From: Brevibacillus reuszeri
Lineage (GTDB): Bacteria > Bacillota > Bacilli > Brevibacillales > Brevibacillaceae
Assembly: GCF_002897295.1 (NCBI RefSeq)
Contig: NZ_BEXF01000001.1
Coordinates: forward strand, 1 to 64,000
Direction: 5' to 3'
DNA: 64,000 nucleotides
The notes beneath the pieces are model-generated. The model ran no database searches. It was not told the origin of the DNA and worked only from the letters and a program-made list of their open reading frames with translations. This document shows positions 51,230 to 60,872 of this stretch, piece after piece. The first letter of the stretch is position 1; every line of letters begins with the position of its first letter. The position numbers and the translations under genes are program-made.

Positions 51230-54200
51230 ATGGCAGTCCAATTTATACTGGGACGAGCGGGAACTGGAAAAACGGACGCCATTCATCGCCAGATCCAAGA
51301 GCGGCTGCGACAAAGCCCGCTCGGTACACCCATGATCCTGTTAGTTCCTGAGCAGGCCAGCTTTCAGGAAGAGTATGCGCTGGCTACTCTCCCTGGGCTG
51401 GGTGGTGTCATGGGTACGCAGGTACTCAGCTTTGGGCGTCTGGCCCATCGCTTGATGCAGGAGCTGGGAGATTTGACGACGGTACCTGTCGATGATTTGG
51501 GCAAGCATATGGTGCTGCGGATGCTGCTGGAGCGGCATAAAGAGGAGCTTCAAGTATTTGGTCGAGCTTCGATGCAGCCGGGGTTTGCCACGCAGCTTGG
51601 ACGTTTAATCAGTGAATGCAAGTCTTATGGTGTTTCGTTTCCGCATACAGAAAACCTGGAGTGGGGAACGGCTAATCTGAATCAAAAGGTAAATGACCTG
51701 CGACTGATCATGAATGCGTATGAAGCGTATTTGGCGGAAGGGTACTGTGATGCGGACGATATGTTGACCCGTGTCGCTGTCATGGTACGAGATTCCGCGT
51801 ATATCAGGCAAGCAGAGATATTCATAGATGGCTTTACGGGGTTCACGAATCAAGAGCTGCGTCTGATCGAGCAATTGATGGTTCATGCCAAGCAGGTAAC
51901 GATTGCCCTCACGCTTGATCCGAATGAACGAGATGCTTCTGTCGATGAGCTGGGCTTGTTTCACCCTACCCTGCGCACCTATCAAGCTCTCTCACTGATG
52001 GCACGTGAAGCAGGCGTGACAGTTGCCAAACCACTTCTATTGACTGAAGCGCATCGTTTTTCCAGCAGTCCGTGGCTGCGGCATATGGAGCATGCGTATT
52101 TCCAATGGGGTGATACCGGTTTCTCTCCACCAGCAGAGCGAAAGGACGAGGTAGTGTTATCGTCGGCGGTAAACAGACGGGCAGAAGTAGAAGCTGTAGC
52201 CTTGAAAATTCTTGCGCTCGCCAGGGAAGAGGGGTATCGCTGGAGAGATATGGGGATTTTGCTGCGCGAGATCGGAACGTATGCAGATGAGATTGCTGCG
52301 ATCTTTACGGATTACGGGATTCCCCACTTCCTCGATCAGAAACGAACAGTGATGCACCATCCGCTCGTAGAGCTGGTTCGCTCGGCTCTGGAGGTCATTG
52401 TGACCAGATGGCGCTATGATGCTGTTTTCCGCTGTTTGAAAACAGATTTGCTCACGGTCGATATCGCAGACGAAGAGACGACCCGCAAGGAAATTGACCG
52501 TCTGGAAAACTACGTGCTGGCACATGGTGTGTATGGTTATCAGTGGGGCGAAGAAGCTGCTTGGCGCTTTCGGGGGCAGTACGGAGCCGAGGACGACGCG
52601 ATTGCCGATGAGCTGCGGCGCAAATACGCGGCCCCTTTGCTTACGTTTGAAAAAGAGATGAAGCAGGCGACAAGCAAAAACGTGAGGGAGATGACGACAG
52701 CCCTGTACAATCTCCTGATCGCGCTTGATGTGCCGAACAGGCTGGAAAAATGGCAGCAGACTGCAGAGGAAGCTGGCGATCTGGACACGGCTCAGGTACA
52801 TGGGCAGGTGTGGACGGGACTGGTCGAGCTGATGGATCAGGTGGTGGAGGTCATGGGCGAGGAGAGCATGGAGCTGGCAACCTTTGCCCGTGTCCTGGAT
52901 AGCGGCTTGGAGACTATCGAGCTCGGGCTTGTTCCTCCTGCGCTGGATCAAGTATTGATCGGATCGATGGAGCGTTCACGGCAACCTGAAGTAAAAGCGT
53001 TGTTTGTACTAGGTGTAAATGAAGGCGTCATCCCTTTGCGACCAAAAGAGGAAGGTATTTTGGATGAAGCAGAGCGGGAGCGTCTAGCAGAAATGGGGCT
53101 GTCCCTGGCGCCAGGAGCCAAGCAGCGCTTGATGGCGGAGCCGTACCTTTTGTATCAGGCTATGACAAGACCGTCAGAGCGATTGCTTTTGAGCTGTGCT
53201 CTCGCTGATCAGGAAGGCAAGGCGCTTTTGCCTTCCTCCGTCTTTTCGCGGGTCAAGGAAGTGCTGCCAGATGTGGTGCAGCATGTGTTTTATAACGAAC
53301 CGACAGGGGAGCCTGGGGATGACATCTTTTTGCTGGGCAATCAGAGACGCGTCTTCAGCCATCTATTGACACTGGTACGAGGAATGAAAAAAACAGGAGA
53401 GCTGTCACCATTTTGGTGGGAGGTCTATGATTGGTTCATTCGCTTTTCCCCGGAAGAGGCACGGGAAAAATGGCTGTTGTCTGGCTTGCGATACAAAAAT
53501 TTGCCGAGTGAGCTGAGCAGAGAAACGAGTGCAAGCCTGTACGGCAGCCAGCTTAAAATGAGTGTGTCTCGTCTGGAGAGGTTTCAGTCGTGTCCGTTTT
53601 CCCATTTCTCCTCTCACGGGCTCAGGCTTTCTGAGCGTACACAGTACAAGCTGGAGCGCTTTGACGTCGGTGAGCTGTTTCACGCTTCTCTCAAGCTGGC
53701 TGTTGAGAAAATGAATGAGGAAAACCTGGAATGGGGCAGGCTGACCGAGGCAAACAGTATGGATTTGGCGAATGTTGTAGTCGAGGAGCTGGTTCCAGCA
53801 ACCAGAAGCAGTATCCTGACGCGGACAGCGCGTTATCGGTATTTGTCCGGGAAGCTGAAGCGAGCTGTAGGCAGAGCGATTTACGTGTTGGGCGAGCATG
53901 CCAAGCGAAGCCGTTTTGCTCCGGTTGGGCTGGAGGTTTCCTTTGGTCCGAATTCAGATTTGCCGGGCCTCTCACTTTCTCTGGAAAACGGCGTAGACCT
54001 GCAGCTGATCGGACGTATCGACCGTGTAGACCAGTCACTCGACAGTGATGTTCCTTACTTGCGGGTCATCGATTACAAGTCGAGTCCAAAGCAGCTTCAG
54101 CTCTCTGATGTTTGGAATGGTCTGAATCTGCAGCTGTTGGTGTACCTCGATGTCGTGGTGGCGAATGCGGAGCAGTGGCTGGGGAAAAAGGCTGAAATGG

Positions 54201-54715
54201 GCGGAGTGTTCTACTACCAAGTCGCTGATCCTTTTGTGACTGCCAAGCGACTGTTAACCTCGGATGAGGCACAAAAAGAACGGGCGAAGCGATTGCGAAT
54301 GAAAGGTCTGATGCTGGCTGAACCCGAGCTGGCACGGATGATGGATGCACAGGTTGAGCAGGGAGCGTCAGAGCTGGTGCCTTTTGAGATCAAAAAGGAC
54401 GGCACGCTTTCCTCGCGTTCTTCTGTGGCGACGAGAGAACAGTTTCAAGCTTTGACCACATACGTGCGGGATACGGTCAAAGAAATCAGTACGCGCATGA
54501 CCAATGGAGAAATTCAGATTGATCCCTATACAAATGGTACGATGACTGCCTGTGATTACTGCTCGTACAAGCCTGTCTGCCAGTTTGACGGGGAAACAGG
54601 CGGGAATGCGCACAGGCAGCTGACCAAATGGAACAACAAGCAAATTTGGGGCATGTTAGCGGAGCAGCAGATGACAGGAGAGGAGGGTACCCATGACACA
54701 AGAGCAACAGACTAA
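51230..54715 (+). CDS. addB: ATP-dependent helicase/nuclease subunit AddB, 1161 aa
   Basis: AddB features in order: Walker A GRAGTGKTD at residues 7-15, a helicase-like but degraded body, and a C-terminal RecB-family nuclease domain (LIGRIDRVDQ, then VIDYKSSPKQL). The iron-sulfur cysteines are FQSCPFSHFSSHG upstream and CDYCSYKPVCQF near the end. With AddA it resects double-strand breaks up to Chi and loads RecA. GGGAGGA lies before the ATG. Overlaps addA by 23 bases. Confidence 0.95.
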   Translation: MAVQFILGRAGTGKTDAIHRQIQERLRQSPLGTPMILLVPEQASFQEEYALATLPGLGGVMGTQVLSFGRLAHRLMQELGDLTTVPVDDLGKHMVLRMLLERHKEELQVFGRASMQPGFATQLGRLISECKSYGVSFPHTENLEWGTANLNQKVNDLRLIMNAYEAYLAEGYCDADDMLTRVAVMVRDSAYIRQAEIFIDGFTGFTNQELRLIEQLMVHAKQVTIALTLDPNERDASVDELGLFHPTLRTYQALSLMAREAGVTVAKPLLLTEAHRFSSSPWLRHMEHAYFQWGDTGFSPPAERKDEVVLSSAVNRRAEVEAVALKILALAREEGYRWRDMGILLREIGTYADEIAAIFTDYGIPHFLDQKRTVMHHPLVELVRSALEVIVTRWRYDAVFRCLKTDLLTVDIADEETTRKEIDRLENYVLAHGVYGYQWGEEAAWRFRGQYGAEDDAIADELRRKYAAPLLTFEKEMKQATSKNVREMTTALYNLLIALDVPNRLEKWQQTAEEAGDLDTAQVHGQVWTGLVELMDQVVEVMGEESMELATFARVLDSGLETIELGLVPPALDQVLIGSMERSRQPEVKALFVLGVNEGVIPLRPKEEGILDEAERERLAEMGLSLAPGAKQRLMAEPYLLYQAMTRPSERLLLSCALADQEGKALLPSSVFSRVKEVLPDVVQHVFYNEPTGEPGDDIFLLGNQRRVFSHLLTLVRGMKKTGELSPFWWEVYDWFIRFSPEEAREKWLLSGLRYKNLPSELSRETSASLYGSQLKMSVSRLERFQSCPFSHFSSHGLRLSERTQYKLERFDVGELFHASLKLAVEKMNEENLEWGRLTEANSMDLANVVVEELVPATRSSILTRTARYRYLSGKLKRAVGRAIYVLGEHAKRSRFAPVGLEVSFGPNSDLPGLSLSLENGVDLQLIGRIDRVDQSLDSDVPYLRVIDYKSSPKQLQLSDVWNGLNLQLLVYLDVVVANAEQWLGKKAEMGGVFYYQVADPFVTAKRLLTSDEAQKERAKRLRMKGLMLAEPELARMMDAQVEQGASELVPFEIKKDGTLSSRSSVATREQFQALTTYVRDTVKEISTRMTNGEIQIDPYTNGTMTACDYCSYKPVCQFDGETGGNAHRQLTKWNNKQIWGMLAEQQMTGEEGTHDTRATD

Positions 54716-57700
54716 GCCTGAGCAATGGACAGATGAACAGTGGCAAGCCATTACGCAGCGGGGGAATAATTTGCTCGTAGCTGCCGCCGCGGGCTCAGGT
54801 AAAACCTCTGTGCTTGTCGAGCGCATCATTCGGCGCATCATGGACGAGAGCGATCCCGTTGGCGTCGATCAGCTGTTGGTGGTGACCTTTACCAATGCGG
54901 CTGCGGCGGAGATGCGCCATCGGATCGGTGATGCGCTAAGAAAAGCATTAAAGGACGACCCCCACTCTGCGCATCTGCGTCGTCAGCTTGCTTTGCTTCA
55001 GCGCGCGACCATTACGACCTTGCATTCCTTTTGCCTCGGAATCCTGCGTCAGTATTACTATTTGATTGATCTCGATCCAGATTTTCGCATAGCCGATCAG
55101 CTAGAAGGAGAGCTTTTGCGTCAGGACGTTCTCGAAGAACAACTGGAAGAATGGTACGAAAAAGACGTCGACTTTCACGCGCTGGCGGATGTCATGCTGG
55201 ATGGACAGGACGACCAGGCGCTTACCATCTTGCTTCTGCGGCTCTATGAATTTTCGCGAAGCCATCCAGAGCCGGCACGCTGGCTGGAAGAAGCCGCTGA
55301 CATGTTTGAGGTAGGTAGTAAGGGCGGATTGGATGGACTGCTTTGGGCTAAAAGCGTACTCAGGTCTATAGAGCTTGCGCTGGGGAGCATGACAGGCAAG
55401 ATGCGAAGAGCTGTCTATTTGGCGTCATCTCCGGAAGGGCCAGCAGCCTACTTGCCTCTTCTGGAGGCTGAGGCTGCGGCATTGGATTACGCTAGTACAG
55501 CATGTCGGACAGGCTGGGAAGCCGCAGTACAAGCGGTGCGAGGAATTACCTTTGCCAAGCTGCCACCAGTGAAAGGCACTGATCCTGACATAAAGGAACA
55601 GGTGCAAGAGCTGCGAAACAGCGTGAAAAAAGAAATTGGTGAGCTGCTTGAGCAGTATTTCTCCATGACGCCCGAGCAGTACCTGGCTGATTTAGAGCGA
55701 ATCGCGCCACATATGCAGACGCTTGCGAGGCTGGTTACTACATTCTCTGATGCTTTCCAAAAGGAAAAGCGTGCCCGCAGCCTCGTGGATTTTGGCGATT
55801 TAGAGCACTTGGCTCTGCACATATTGACTGGGCGCAGTGAAGCAGGAAACGTGATTCCTTCGTCCGTGTCTGAGCAATTGCGCGTGCAATTTGCTGAGGT
55901 TCTGGTCGATGAGTATCAAGATATTAACCTTGTACAAGAGACAATTTTGCAAATGGTTTCCCAGGATGGAGAGTCTGGACGTGCTGCAAACCGCTTTATG
56001 GTAGGGGACGTCAAGCAAAGTATTTACCGGTTCCGTTTGGCAGAGCCCAAGCTGTTTCTGGATAAATACTTGACCTACCAGAAAAAGGACGCAGGCCACT
56101 TAAGTGAGGATACTGAGGCACCTGGCTTACGGATCGATTTGGCGGCTAACTTTCGCAGTAGGCGAGAGGTTGTCGATTCGGTCAACTATTTGTTCCGCCA
56201 GATAATGTCTCCCGGAGTAGGGGAAATCGATTACGATCGCTCTGCGGAGCTGATTAATCGCGCCTCGTACCCGGACGTGGAAGCGGACCGGTTGCGTGTA
56301 GAAATGCACCTGATTGACCGAAAGAGCAGTCAAGGTGAGGGTGGACAATCAGAAGTGGCTGACGCAACGGATGACGCAGAGGCAGCAATTCCGGAAGCAT
56401 CAGGTGAGTCGAGTGAGGAAGCCAGCGTAGCTCAGCTGGAGGCACGTCTGATCGCGAGTCGCATTCGCCGCTGGATGGAGCCTGGCGAAGGAGAAGCGCC
56501 GCTGCTCGTTTTTGATAAAAAAGCAGGAGGATTGCGTCCGCTTGCCTATCGGGATATCGTCATTTTGCTTCGGGCTACTGCCGGCTGGGGACAGACGCTT
56601 CAAGAAGAATTGAAAGCTGCAGGGATTCCTGTGTACGCAGAGCAAACAGCCGGTTACTTCGCCGCAACAGAAGTGGAAACGATGCTTTCTTTGCTGCGCG
56701 TGATTGACAACCCGCTGCAAGACATTCCGCTGGCCGCCGTACTGCGATCTCCGATTGTTGGTCTGCGCGAGAAAGACTTGGCACAAATTCGGGTTGAGTA
56801 TGCGTCGGGGTCTTTTCATCTCGCTGTCGTTCAGTATGTCGAGGAACGTACTGCCAAGGAGCCCTGGGAAAAAAGACTGCGCTATTTTTGGAGCCGCCTA
56901 AAAGACTGGCGGACCAGGGCGCGCAGAGGAGCACTGTCAGAGCTGCTTTCTGTTCTGTATCGGGAAACAGGCTACCTCGATTATGTGGCAGCGCTGGAAA
57001 ATGGTCAGCAGAGACAAGCGAACCTGCGTGCTTTGTATGACCGGGCGAAGCAGTATGAGGCAGGCTCTTATCGTGGTCTGTTCCGGTTTCTTCGTTTTGT
57101 CGACCGCTTGCAGGAGGCAGGCAATGACTTGGGAGAAGCGCGGACGATCGGAGAGAACGAGGATGTCGTACGCATCATGACGATCCATAAAAGCAAAGGG
57201 CTGGAATTCCCAGTTGTATTTGTAGCGGGTATGGGCAAGCAGTTCAATACGATGGATTTGAAAAGTCAGTTCCTGCTGCACAAAGACCTCGGCTTTGGCC
57301 CTATGGCGGTGGAGCCATCCCTGTTGGTTCGCTATCCGAGCATTGCTGCGTTAGGTATTCGTCAGCAGCTGAAACGAGATATGCTAGCTGAAGAGATGCG
57401 CGTATTGTATGTGGCACTCACTCGCGCCCGTGAAAAGCTCATATTGGTTGGCTCAGCCAAGGATTTGGCGAAAAGCATAAAAGACTGGGGACGCCAGGAT
57501 GGCGAAGAGCGGCTAAGTGATGAGGATCTGATACAGGCGAAGGGCTATTTTGACTGGGTCGGCCGAGCGATGCTGCGTCATCCGGAAGCTGGCCCACTAA
57601 GAGCCTATCCGCAAACGATAGGAACAGGTGACATGGTGAATGTCCGAACCATACCAGATGACTCGATCTGGTCATTCCATTTTTATCCGGCAGATGAGCT

Positions 57701-58535
57701 GCGAGCGCAAACGGACCCAGAAAGCGACGAAATGTCTGTATGGGAGCGTATGACTCATCGGGAGCAAATCCCGGAGCGGCCGACAGATGAGAGGTTGCAG
57801 CGAATCATCGAGAGCAGCTTGAGCTGGCAGGACCCACACGGCATCGCGCCACGTGTCCAAGCGAAGTGGAGTGTCAGTGAGCTGAAGCGGAATGCGAAGA
57901 CAAGCAAGAGCGGACAGCCTGTCATGCTTCCTTCTATTACAGAAAAACCGAAGTTTATGACAGAGCAAAAATCGAGTCGCATCACTGGTGCGGAAAAAGG
58001 GACAATTACCCACCTGGTCATGCAGCATCTTGATTTGAAGCGTTCGTTGGATGAAGCAGATATTCGGGATCAGGTGGCATCGCTCGCAGCACAGCGCTTT
58101 TTAACGGAAGAGCAGGTGCAGGCGGTAGAGGTTGGACAAATCGCTCGATTTTTTGCCGATCCACTGGGCCAGCGCATGAAGCAGGCTCGTGTCGTACATC
58201 GCGAGCTACCTTTTACGCTAGCGATCCCAGCACAAGAAGTCGAGCCAGAGCTTGGCGAGGAGAGCAAAGAGCAGGTTATTGTCCAAGGGGTGATTGACTG
58301 CTTGCTGGAGGAGCAAGATGGAGGTCTCGTTCTGATTGATTTCAAGACAGACTGGCTAGCCAAAGAACCATCCGCGAAAGCCGTAGAAGAGCTGACCAAA
58401 AGATACGAGGGTCAGATCAGGCTCTATGTTCGTGCGATCAAGCAAATCATCAAACCGGACGTGGAAGTATCGAGCTATTTGTATCTCCTCTCAGGAGGAT
58501 TTGCGATCTCTTTTTCACTCAATCAGCAAAATTAA
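54693..58535 (+). CDS. addA: ATP-dependent helicase/nuclease subunit AddA, 1280 aa
   Basis: UvrD/RecB-type helicase: Q motif WTDEQWQAI, Walker A AAAAGSGKTSV (~29), LVDEYQDINLVQ (Walker B), MVGDVKQSIYRFR, MTIHKSKGLEFPVV and VALTRAREKLIL. The C-terminus is a RecB nuclease domain with HLVMQHLDL, GVIDCLLEE and LIDFKTDWL. It provides the motor and one of the two nucleases of AddAB. GGAGGGTACCC precedes the ATG inside addB. A terminator follows. Confidence 0.97.
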   Translation: MTQEQQTKPEQWTDEQWQAITQRGNNLLVAAAAGSGKTSVLVERIIRRIMDESDPVGVDQLLVVTFTNAAAAEMRHRIGDALRKALKDDPHSAHLRRQLALLQRATITTLHSFCLGILRQYYYLIDLDPDFRIADQLEGELLRQDVLEEQLEEWYEKDVDFHALADVMLDGQDDQALTILLLRLYEFSRSHPEPARWLEEAADMFEVGSKGGLDGLLWAKSVLRSIELALGSMTGKMRRAVYLASSPEGPAAYLPLLEAEAAALDYASTACRTGWEAAVQAVRGITFAKLPPVKGTDPDIKEQVQELRNSVKKEIGELLEQYFSMTPEQYLADLERIAPHMQTLARLVTTFSDAFQKEKRARSLVDFGDLEHLALHILTGRSEAGNVIPSSVSEQLRVQFAEVLVDEYQDINLVQETILQMVSQDGESGRAANRFMVGDVKQSIYRFRLAEPKLFLDKYLTYQKKDAGHLSEDTEAPGLRIDLAANFRSRREVVDSVNYLFRQIMSPGVGEIDYDRSAELINRASYPDVEADRLRVEMHLIDRKSSQGEGGQSEVADATDDAEAAIPEASGESSEEASVAQLEARLIASRIRRWMEPGEGEAPLLVFDKKAGGLRPLAYRDIVILLRATAGWGQTLQEELKAAGIPVYAEQTAGYFAATEVETMLSLLRVIDNPLQDIPLAAVLRSPIVGLREKDLAQIRVEYASGSFHLAVVQYVEERTAKEPWEKRLRYFWSRLKDWRTRARRGALSELLSVLYRETGYLDYVAALENGQQRQANLRALYDRAKQYEAGSYRGLFRFLRFVDRLQEAGNDLGEARTIGENEDVVRIMTIHKSKGLEFPVVFVAGMGKQFNTMDLKSQFLLHKDLGFGPMAVEPSLLVRYPSIAALGIRQQLKRDMLAEEMRVLYVALTRAREKLILVGSAKDLAKSIKDWGRQDGEERLSDEDLIQAKGYFDWVGRAMLRHPEAGPLRAYPQTIGTGDMVNVRTIPDDSIWSFHFYPADELRAQTDPESDEMSVWERMTHREQIPERPTDERLQRIIESSLSWQDPHGIAPRVQAKWSVSELKRNAKTSKSGQPVMLPSITEKPKFMTEQKSSRITGAEKGTITHLVMQHLDLKRSLDEADIRDQVASLAAQRFLTEEQVQAVEVGQIARFFADPLGQRMKQARVVHRELPFTLAIPAQEVEPELGEESKEQVIVQGVIDCLLEEQDGGLVLIDFKTDWLAKEPSAKAVEELTKRYEGQIRLYVRAIKQIIKPDVEVSSYLYLLSGGFAISFSLNQQN

Positions 58536-58542
58536 GCATACG

Positions 58543-58572
58543 GCGCCGTTCAGAAATGAGCGGCGTTTTTTT
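58543..58572 (+). terminator. Rho-independent terminator of sbcDC-addBA
   Basis: CGCCG and CGGCG pair around CAGAAATGA-type loop and run into seven T. Confidence 0.75.
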
Positions 58573-58673
58573 CTGAATCAACGAGTTGCTTTATAGATAA
58601 ATGCGAACGTATGTGCTAATGTTTAAAAAGGAAATATTTTCATAACGATCAAAAGCCCGGGGGGTGGACTTGA

Positions 58674-59138
58674 TTGAAGATGCTTTTTCAATATAACTGG
58701 AAAGTGCGAGACGAATGGTTTGAATGGTGCAAGCAGCTTTCTACGGAACAATTGCTGCAAGAGCGTGTGGGAGGAGCAGGTACGATTCTGTACACCTTGT
58801 TTCATATTGCAGACGTGGAGTACAGCTGGCTGCGAGGCGTCCAGGGCAAGCCGGATGTGGTCGTAGCTTACGAGGACCACCAATCACTTCAGCAAGTAAA
58901 GGCGCTGTCAGATGTGTGGCGGGAGGAGCTGTCTTCTTTTCTGGAAGTGTGGTCAAGTGAACAGGAGAATGAAACGATTCGCGTGCCATGGAGTGAAGAG
59001 GAGCATACAAAAGGAGAAATCATCAGGCATGTCATCGCTCATGAAATCCATCATATGGGGCAGTTGTCCATTTGGGCACGGGAGCTAGGATTCAAGCCGA
59101 TTTCCGCTAATGTGATTGGGAGAGGCTTGTTGATATAG
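58674..59138 (+). CDS. DinB-family protein, 154 aa
   Basis: Four-helix bundle of the DinB/YfiT type. The metal-binding His residues appear in TLFHIADVEYSW (~46) and HVIAHEIHHMGQLSIWA (~125-135). The family includes DNA-damage-induced proteins and thiol-dependent transferases; the activity here is unknown. The TTG start at 58674 follows GGGGGGTGG with about five to six bases spacing; the ATG two codons later is too far. Its stop lies inside a 20-bp tandem repeat. Confidence 0.85.
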   Translation: MKMLFQYNWKVRDEWFEWCKQLSTEQLLQERVGGAGTILYTLFHIADVEYSWLRGVQGKPDVVVAYEDHQSLQQVKALSDVWREELSSFLEVWSSEQENETIRVPWSEEEHTKGEIIRHVIAHEIHHMGQLSIWARELGFKPISANVIGRGLLI

Positions 59139-59160
59139 GCAGAGGCTTGGCGAGATAGGC
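59121..59160 (+). repeat. 20-bp tandem repeat, two units
   Basis: AGAGGCTTGTTGATATAGGC is followed directly by AGAGGCTTGGCGAGATAGGC (17 of 20 identical). The first unit holds the stop codon of the DinB-like gene. Confidence 0.8.
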
Positions 59161-59168
59161 AAAAGCCC

Positions 59169-59254
59169 GTCAGCTCGTATGCATAATATGCTTCGACCTA
59201 GCCCATACTCCAACTGTTTCCACGAGAAGAAGCAGCTGAGTATGGGAGGCTGAC
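59169..59254 (+). promoter_or_regulatory. structured leader burying a ribosome binding site
   Basis: Three nested stems can form: GTCAGC (59169) with GCTGAC (59249); GCATA/TATGC between; and CCCATACTC (59202-59210) with GAGTATGGG (59238-59246). The last stem and the outer stem cover GGGAGG (59244-59249), the ribosome binding site of the permease remnant at 59260. No known riboswitch class was recognised. Confidence 0.45.
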
Positions 59255-59679
59255 AGAGCATGTCGATCAAGCAACAGCTTCTGCGAAAAAAGAGTATCGT
59301 ACAATTACTCGAGCAGGTAGAGGACAAGCAAGGGGCGTTGAAAAAGACACTGAGTGCATTTGACCTGACGATGCGCGGTGTCGGACAGTGCTTATCATTC
59401 GTTCCGTAAAACCCCTTGCTTTCGCTATGGGGATATAAGGCACTTTGCTCTGTATCCCCTTTAGGGGGTGCTAAGAGCAAACAAAAAATAGTTCTTTTTT
59501 GTATCGGAGTTAGATATTCGAGTTGTAAAACATTTGAAGGGCCATACATCCAGAGTGTTGCGGATGGAGTTTAGACATCTCAAAAGCAGACTTCCCTCGC
59601 TATGGACAAACGCCTACTTTGTTGACACAGTTGGAATTGTTCAACTGGATGTGAGTCAGAAGGAAAGGAGTGATTGAAT

Positions 59680-60771
59680 ATGCACAGAGCGTACAAATTT
59701 CGTCTCTATCCAAACAAAGAACAAACGACACTCATTAACAAGACAATCGGATGCACTCGCTTCGTATTCAATCACTTCCTCGCAAAGCGAAAAGATGCTT
59801 ACGAACAGGAAAAGAAAACGCTGGGCTACCACGATTGCTCTGCAATGTTAACGCAACTTAAAAAAGAAATCGAATGGCTGAAAGAAGTGGATTCAACTGC
59901 CCTTCAATCCACATTGAAAGATTTGGATTTCTCGTACAAAAAGTTCTTCAATGAGAAAAAGGGGTATCCGAAATTCAAGAGTAAGCAGAATCCTAAACAG
60001 TCCTATACATGCAAAATGAACATCAAAGTGGAAGGAAATCGTATCAAACTTCCTAAACTTGGATGGGTTGCGTTTGCCAAATCACGAGAAGTCGACGGAC
60101 GTATCCTGTCAGCTACTATTAGACGCAATTCTTCGGGCAAATATTTTGTGTCTGTTCTTTGCGAAACAGAAGTTCTGTTGCTGCCACAAGTGGAGCAGAC
60201 TGTAGGGATTGACCTTGGAATCAAGGATTTCGCCATTCTCTCTACGGGTGAAAAGGTGGAGAATCCCAAATACTACCGTAAGTATGAAAAACAACTGGCA
60301 AAGTGGCAACGAATTCAATCTCGCAGACAAAAAGGTAGTAAAAACCGAAATAAAGCACGTAGTAAAGTAGCTCGGCTTCATGAAAAAATCGCAAATACCC
60401 GCAACGATTTTCTACATAAGCTGTCAACCAAGCTGATCAACGAAAACCAAGTGATCTGTTTAGAGGACTTGCAAGTAGAAAATATGGTCAAAAACCACAA
60501 GGTAGCAAAATCCATTGCAGATGCTTCGTGGTCTATGTTTCGCACGATGCTGGAGTATAAGGCAGAATGGTATGGCAGAAAGGTCTCAATTGTTGGGAAA
60601 CAATTCCCTTCCAGCCAGCTCTGCTCGACTCCAAACTGTGGATACCGTAACAAGGACGTAAAAAATCTAAATTTGCGTAGTTGGATATGCCCGAACTGCG
60701 GCGTACAACATGATCGTGACCAAAACGCTGCCATCAATATTGAGCAAGAAGGACTTCGATTGCTGGCGTAG
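59680..60771 (+). CDS. tnpB: TnpB RNA-guided nuclease (IS605 family), 363 aa
   Basis: Intact TnpB. N-terminus [20 protein letters not shown]; RuvC residues in [12 protein letters not shown] (Asp ~186), [11 protein letters not shown] (Glu ~269) and [11 protein letters not shown] (Asp ~347); and the zinc finger CSTPNCGY ... CPNCG between the last two. All catalytic residues are present, so it could be an active omega-RNA-guided DNA nuclease. ATG at 59680 has AAGGAG nine to ten bases upstream; the in-frame TTG at 59674 is too close. Confidence 0.93.
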   Translation: MHRAYKFRLYPNKEQTTLINKTIGCTRFVFNHFLAKRKDAYEQEKKTLGYHDCSAMLTQLKKEIEWLKEVDSTALQSTLKDLDFSYKKFFNEKKGYPKFKSKQNPKQSYTCKMNIKVEGNRIKLPKLGWVAFAKSREVDGRILSATIRRNSSGKYFVSVLCETEVLLLPQVEQTVGIDLGIKDFAILSTGEKVENPKYYRKYEKQLAKWQRIQSRRQKGSKNRNKARSKVARLHEKIANTRNDFLHKLSTKLINENQVICLEDLQVENMVKNHKVAKSIADASWSMFRTMLEYKAEWYGRKVSIVGKQFPSSQLCSTPNCGYRNKDVKNLNLRSWICPNCGVQHDRDQNAAINIEQEGLRLLA

Positions 60772-60872
60772 CCAACTAAACTGTGGGACTCACAGGGATA
60801 GCTTGGTATATTTCACTCTGTTAGGAGTGACTACCCAAGAATCCCCTGTCTTTAGGCATGGGGAGTGTCAAA
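60720..60872 (+). ncRNA. omega-RNA (reRNA) of the tnpB element
   Basis: From the end of tnpB to the element's right end the sequence forms successive hairpins: CTGTG/CACAG (about 60781-60795), CTTGG...CACTC / GGAGTG...CCAAG (about 60803-60840) and CCCC...GGGG before AGTGTCAA. This is the usual omega-RNA scaffold. The guide would be copied from the flank after 60872. The 5' limit inside tnpB is a guess. Confidence 0.65.

Larger units (their letters stand above)
59395..60872 (+). mobile_element. IS605/IS1341-type element (tnpB only)
   Basis: The left end has a hairpin CCCC-N13-GGGG (59412-59432) close to the break in the permease. The right end has the matching hairpin CCCCTGTCTTTAGGCATGGGG and the conserved end GGGGAGTGTCAA (to about 60872). 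Only tnpB is present; no tnpA transposase, so movement needs one in trans. Ends are approximate, since IS605-type elements leave no target duplication. The ~250 bases before tnpB hold no gene. Confidence 0.8.
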
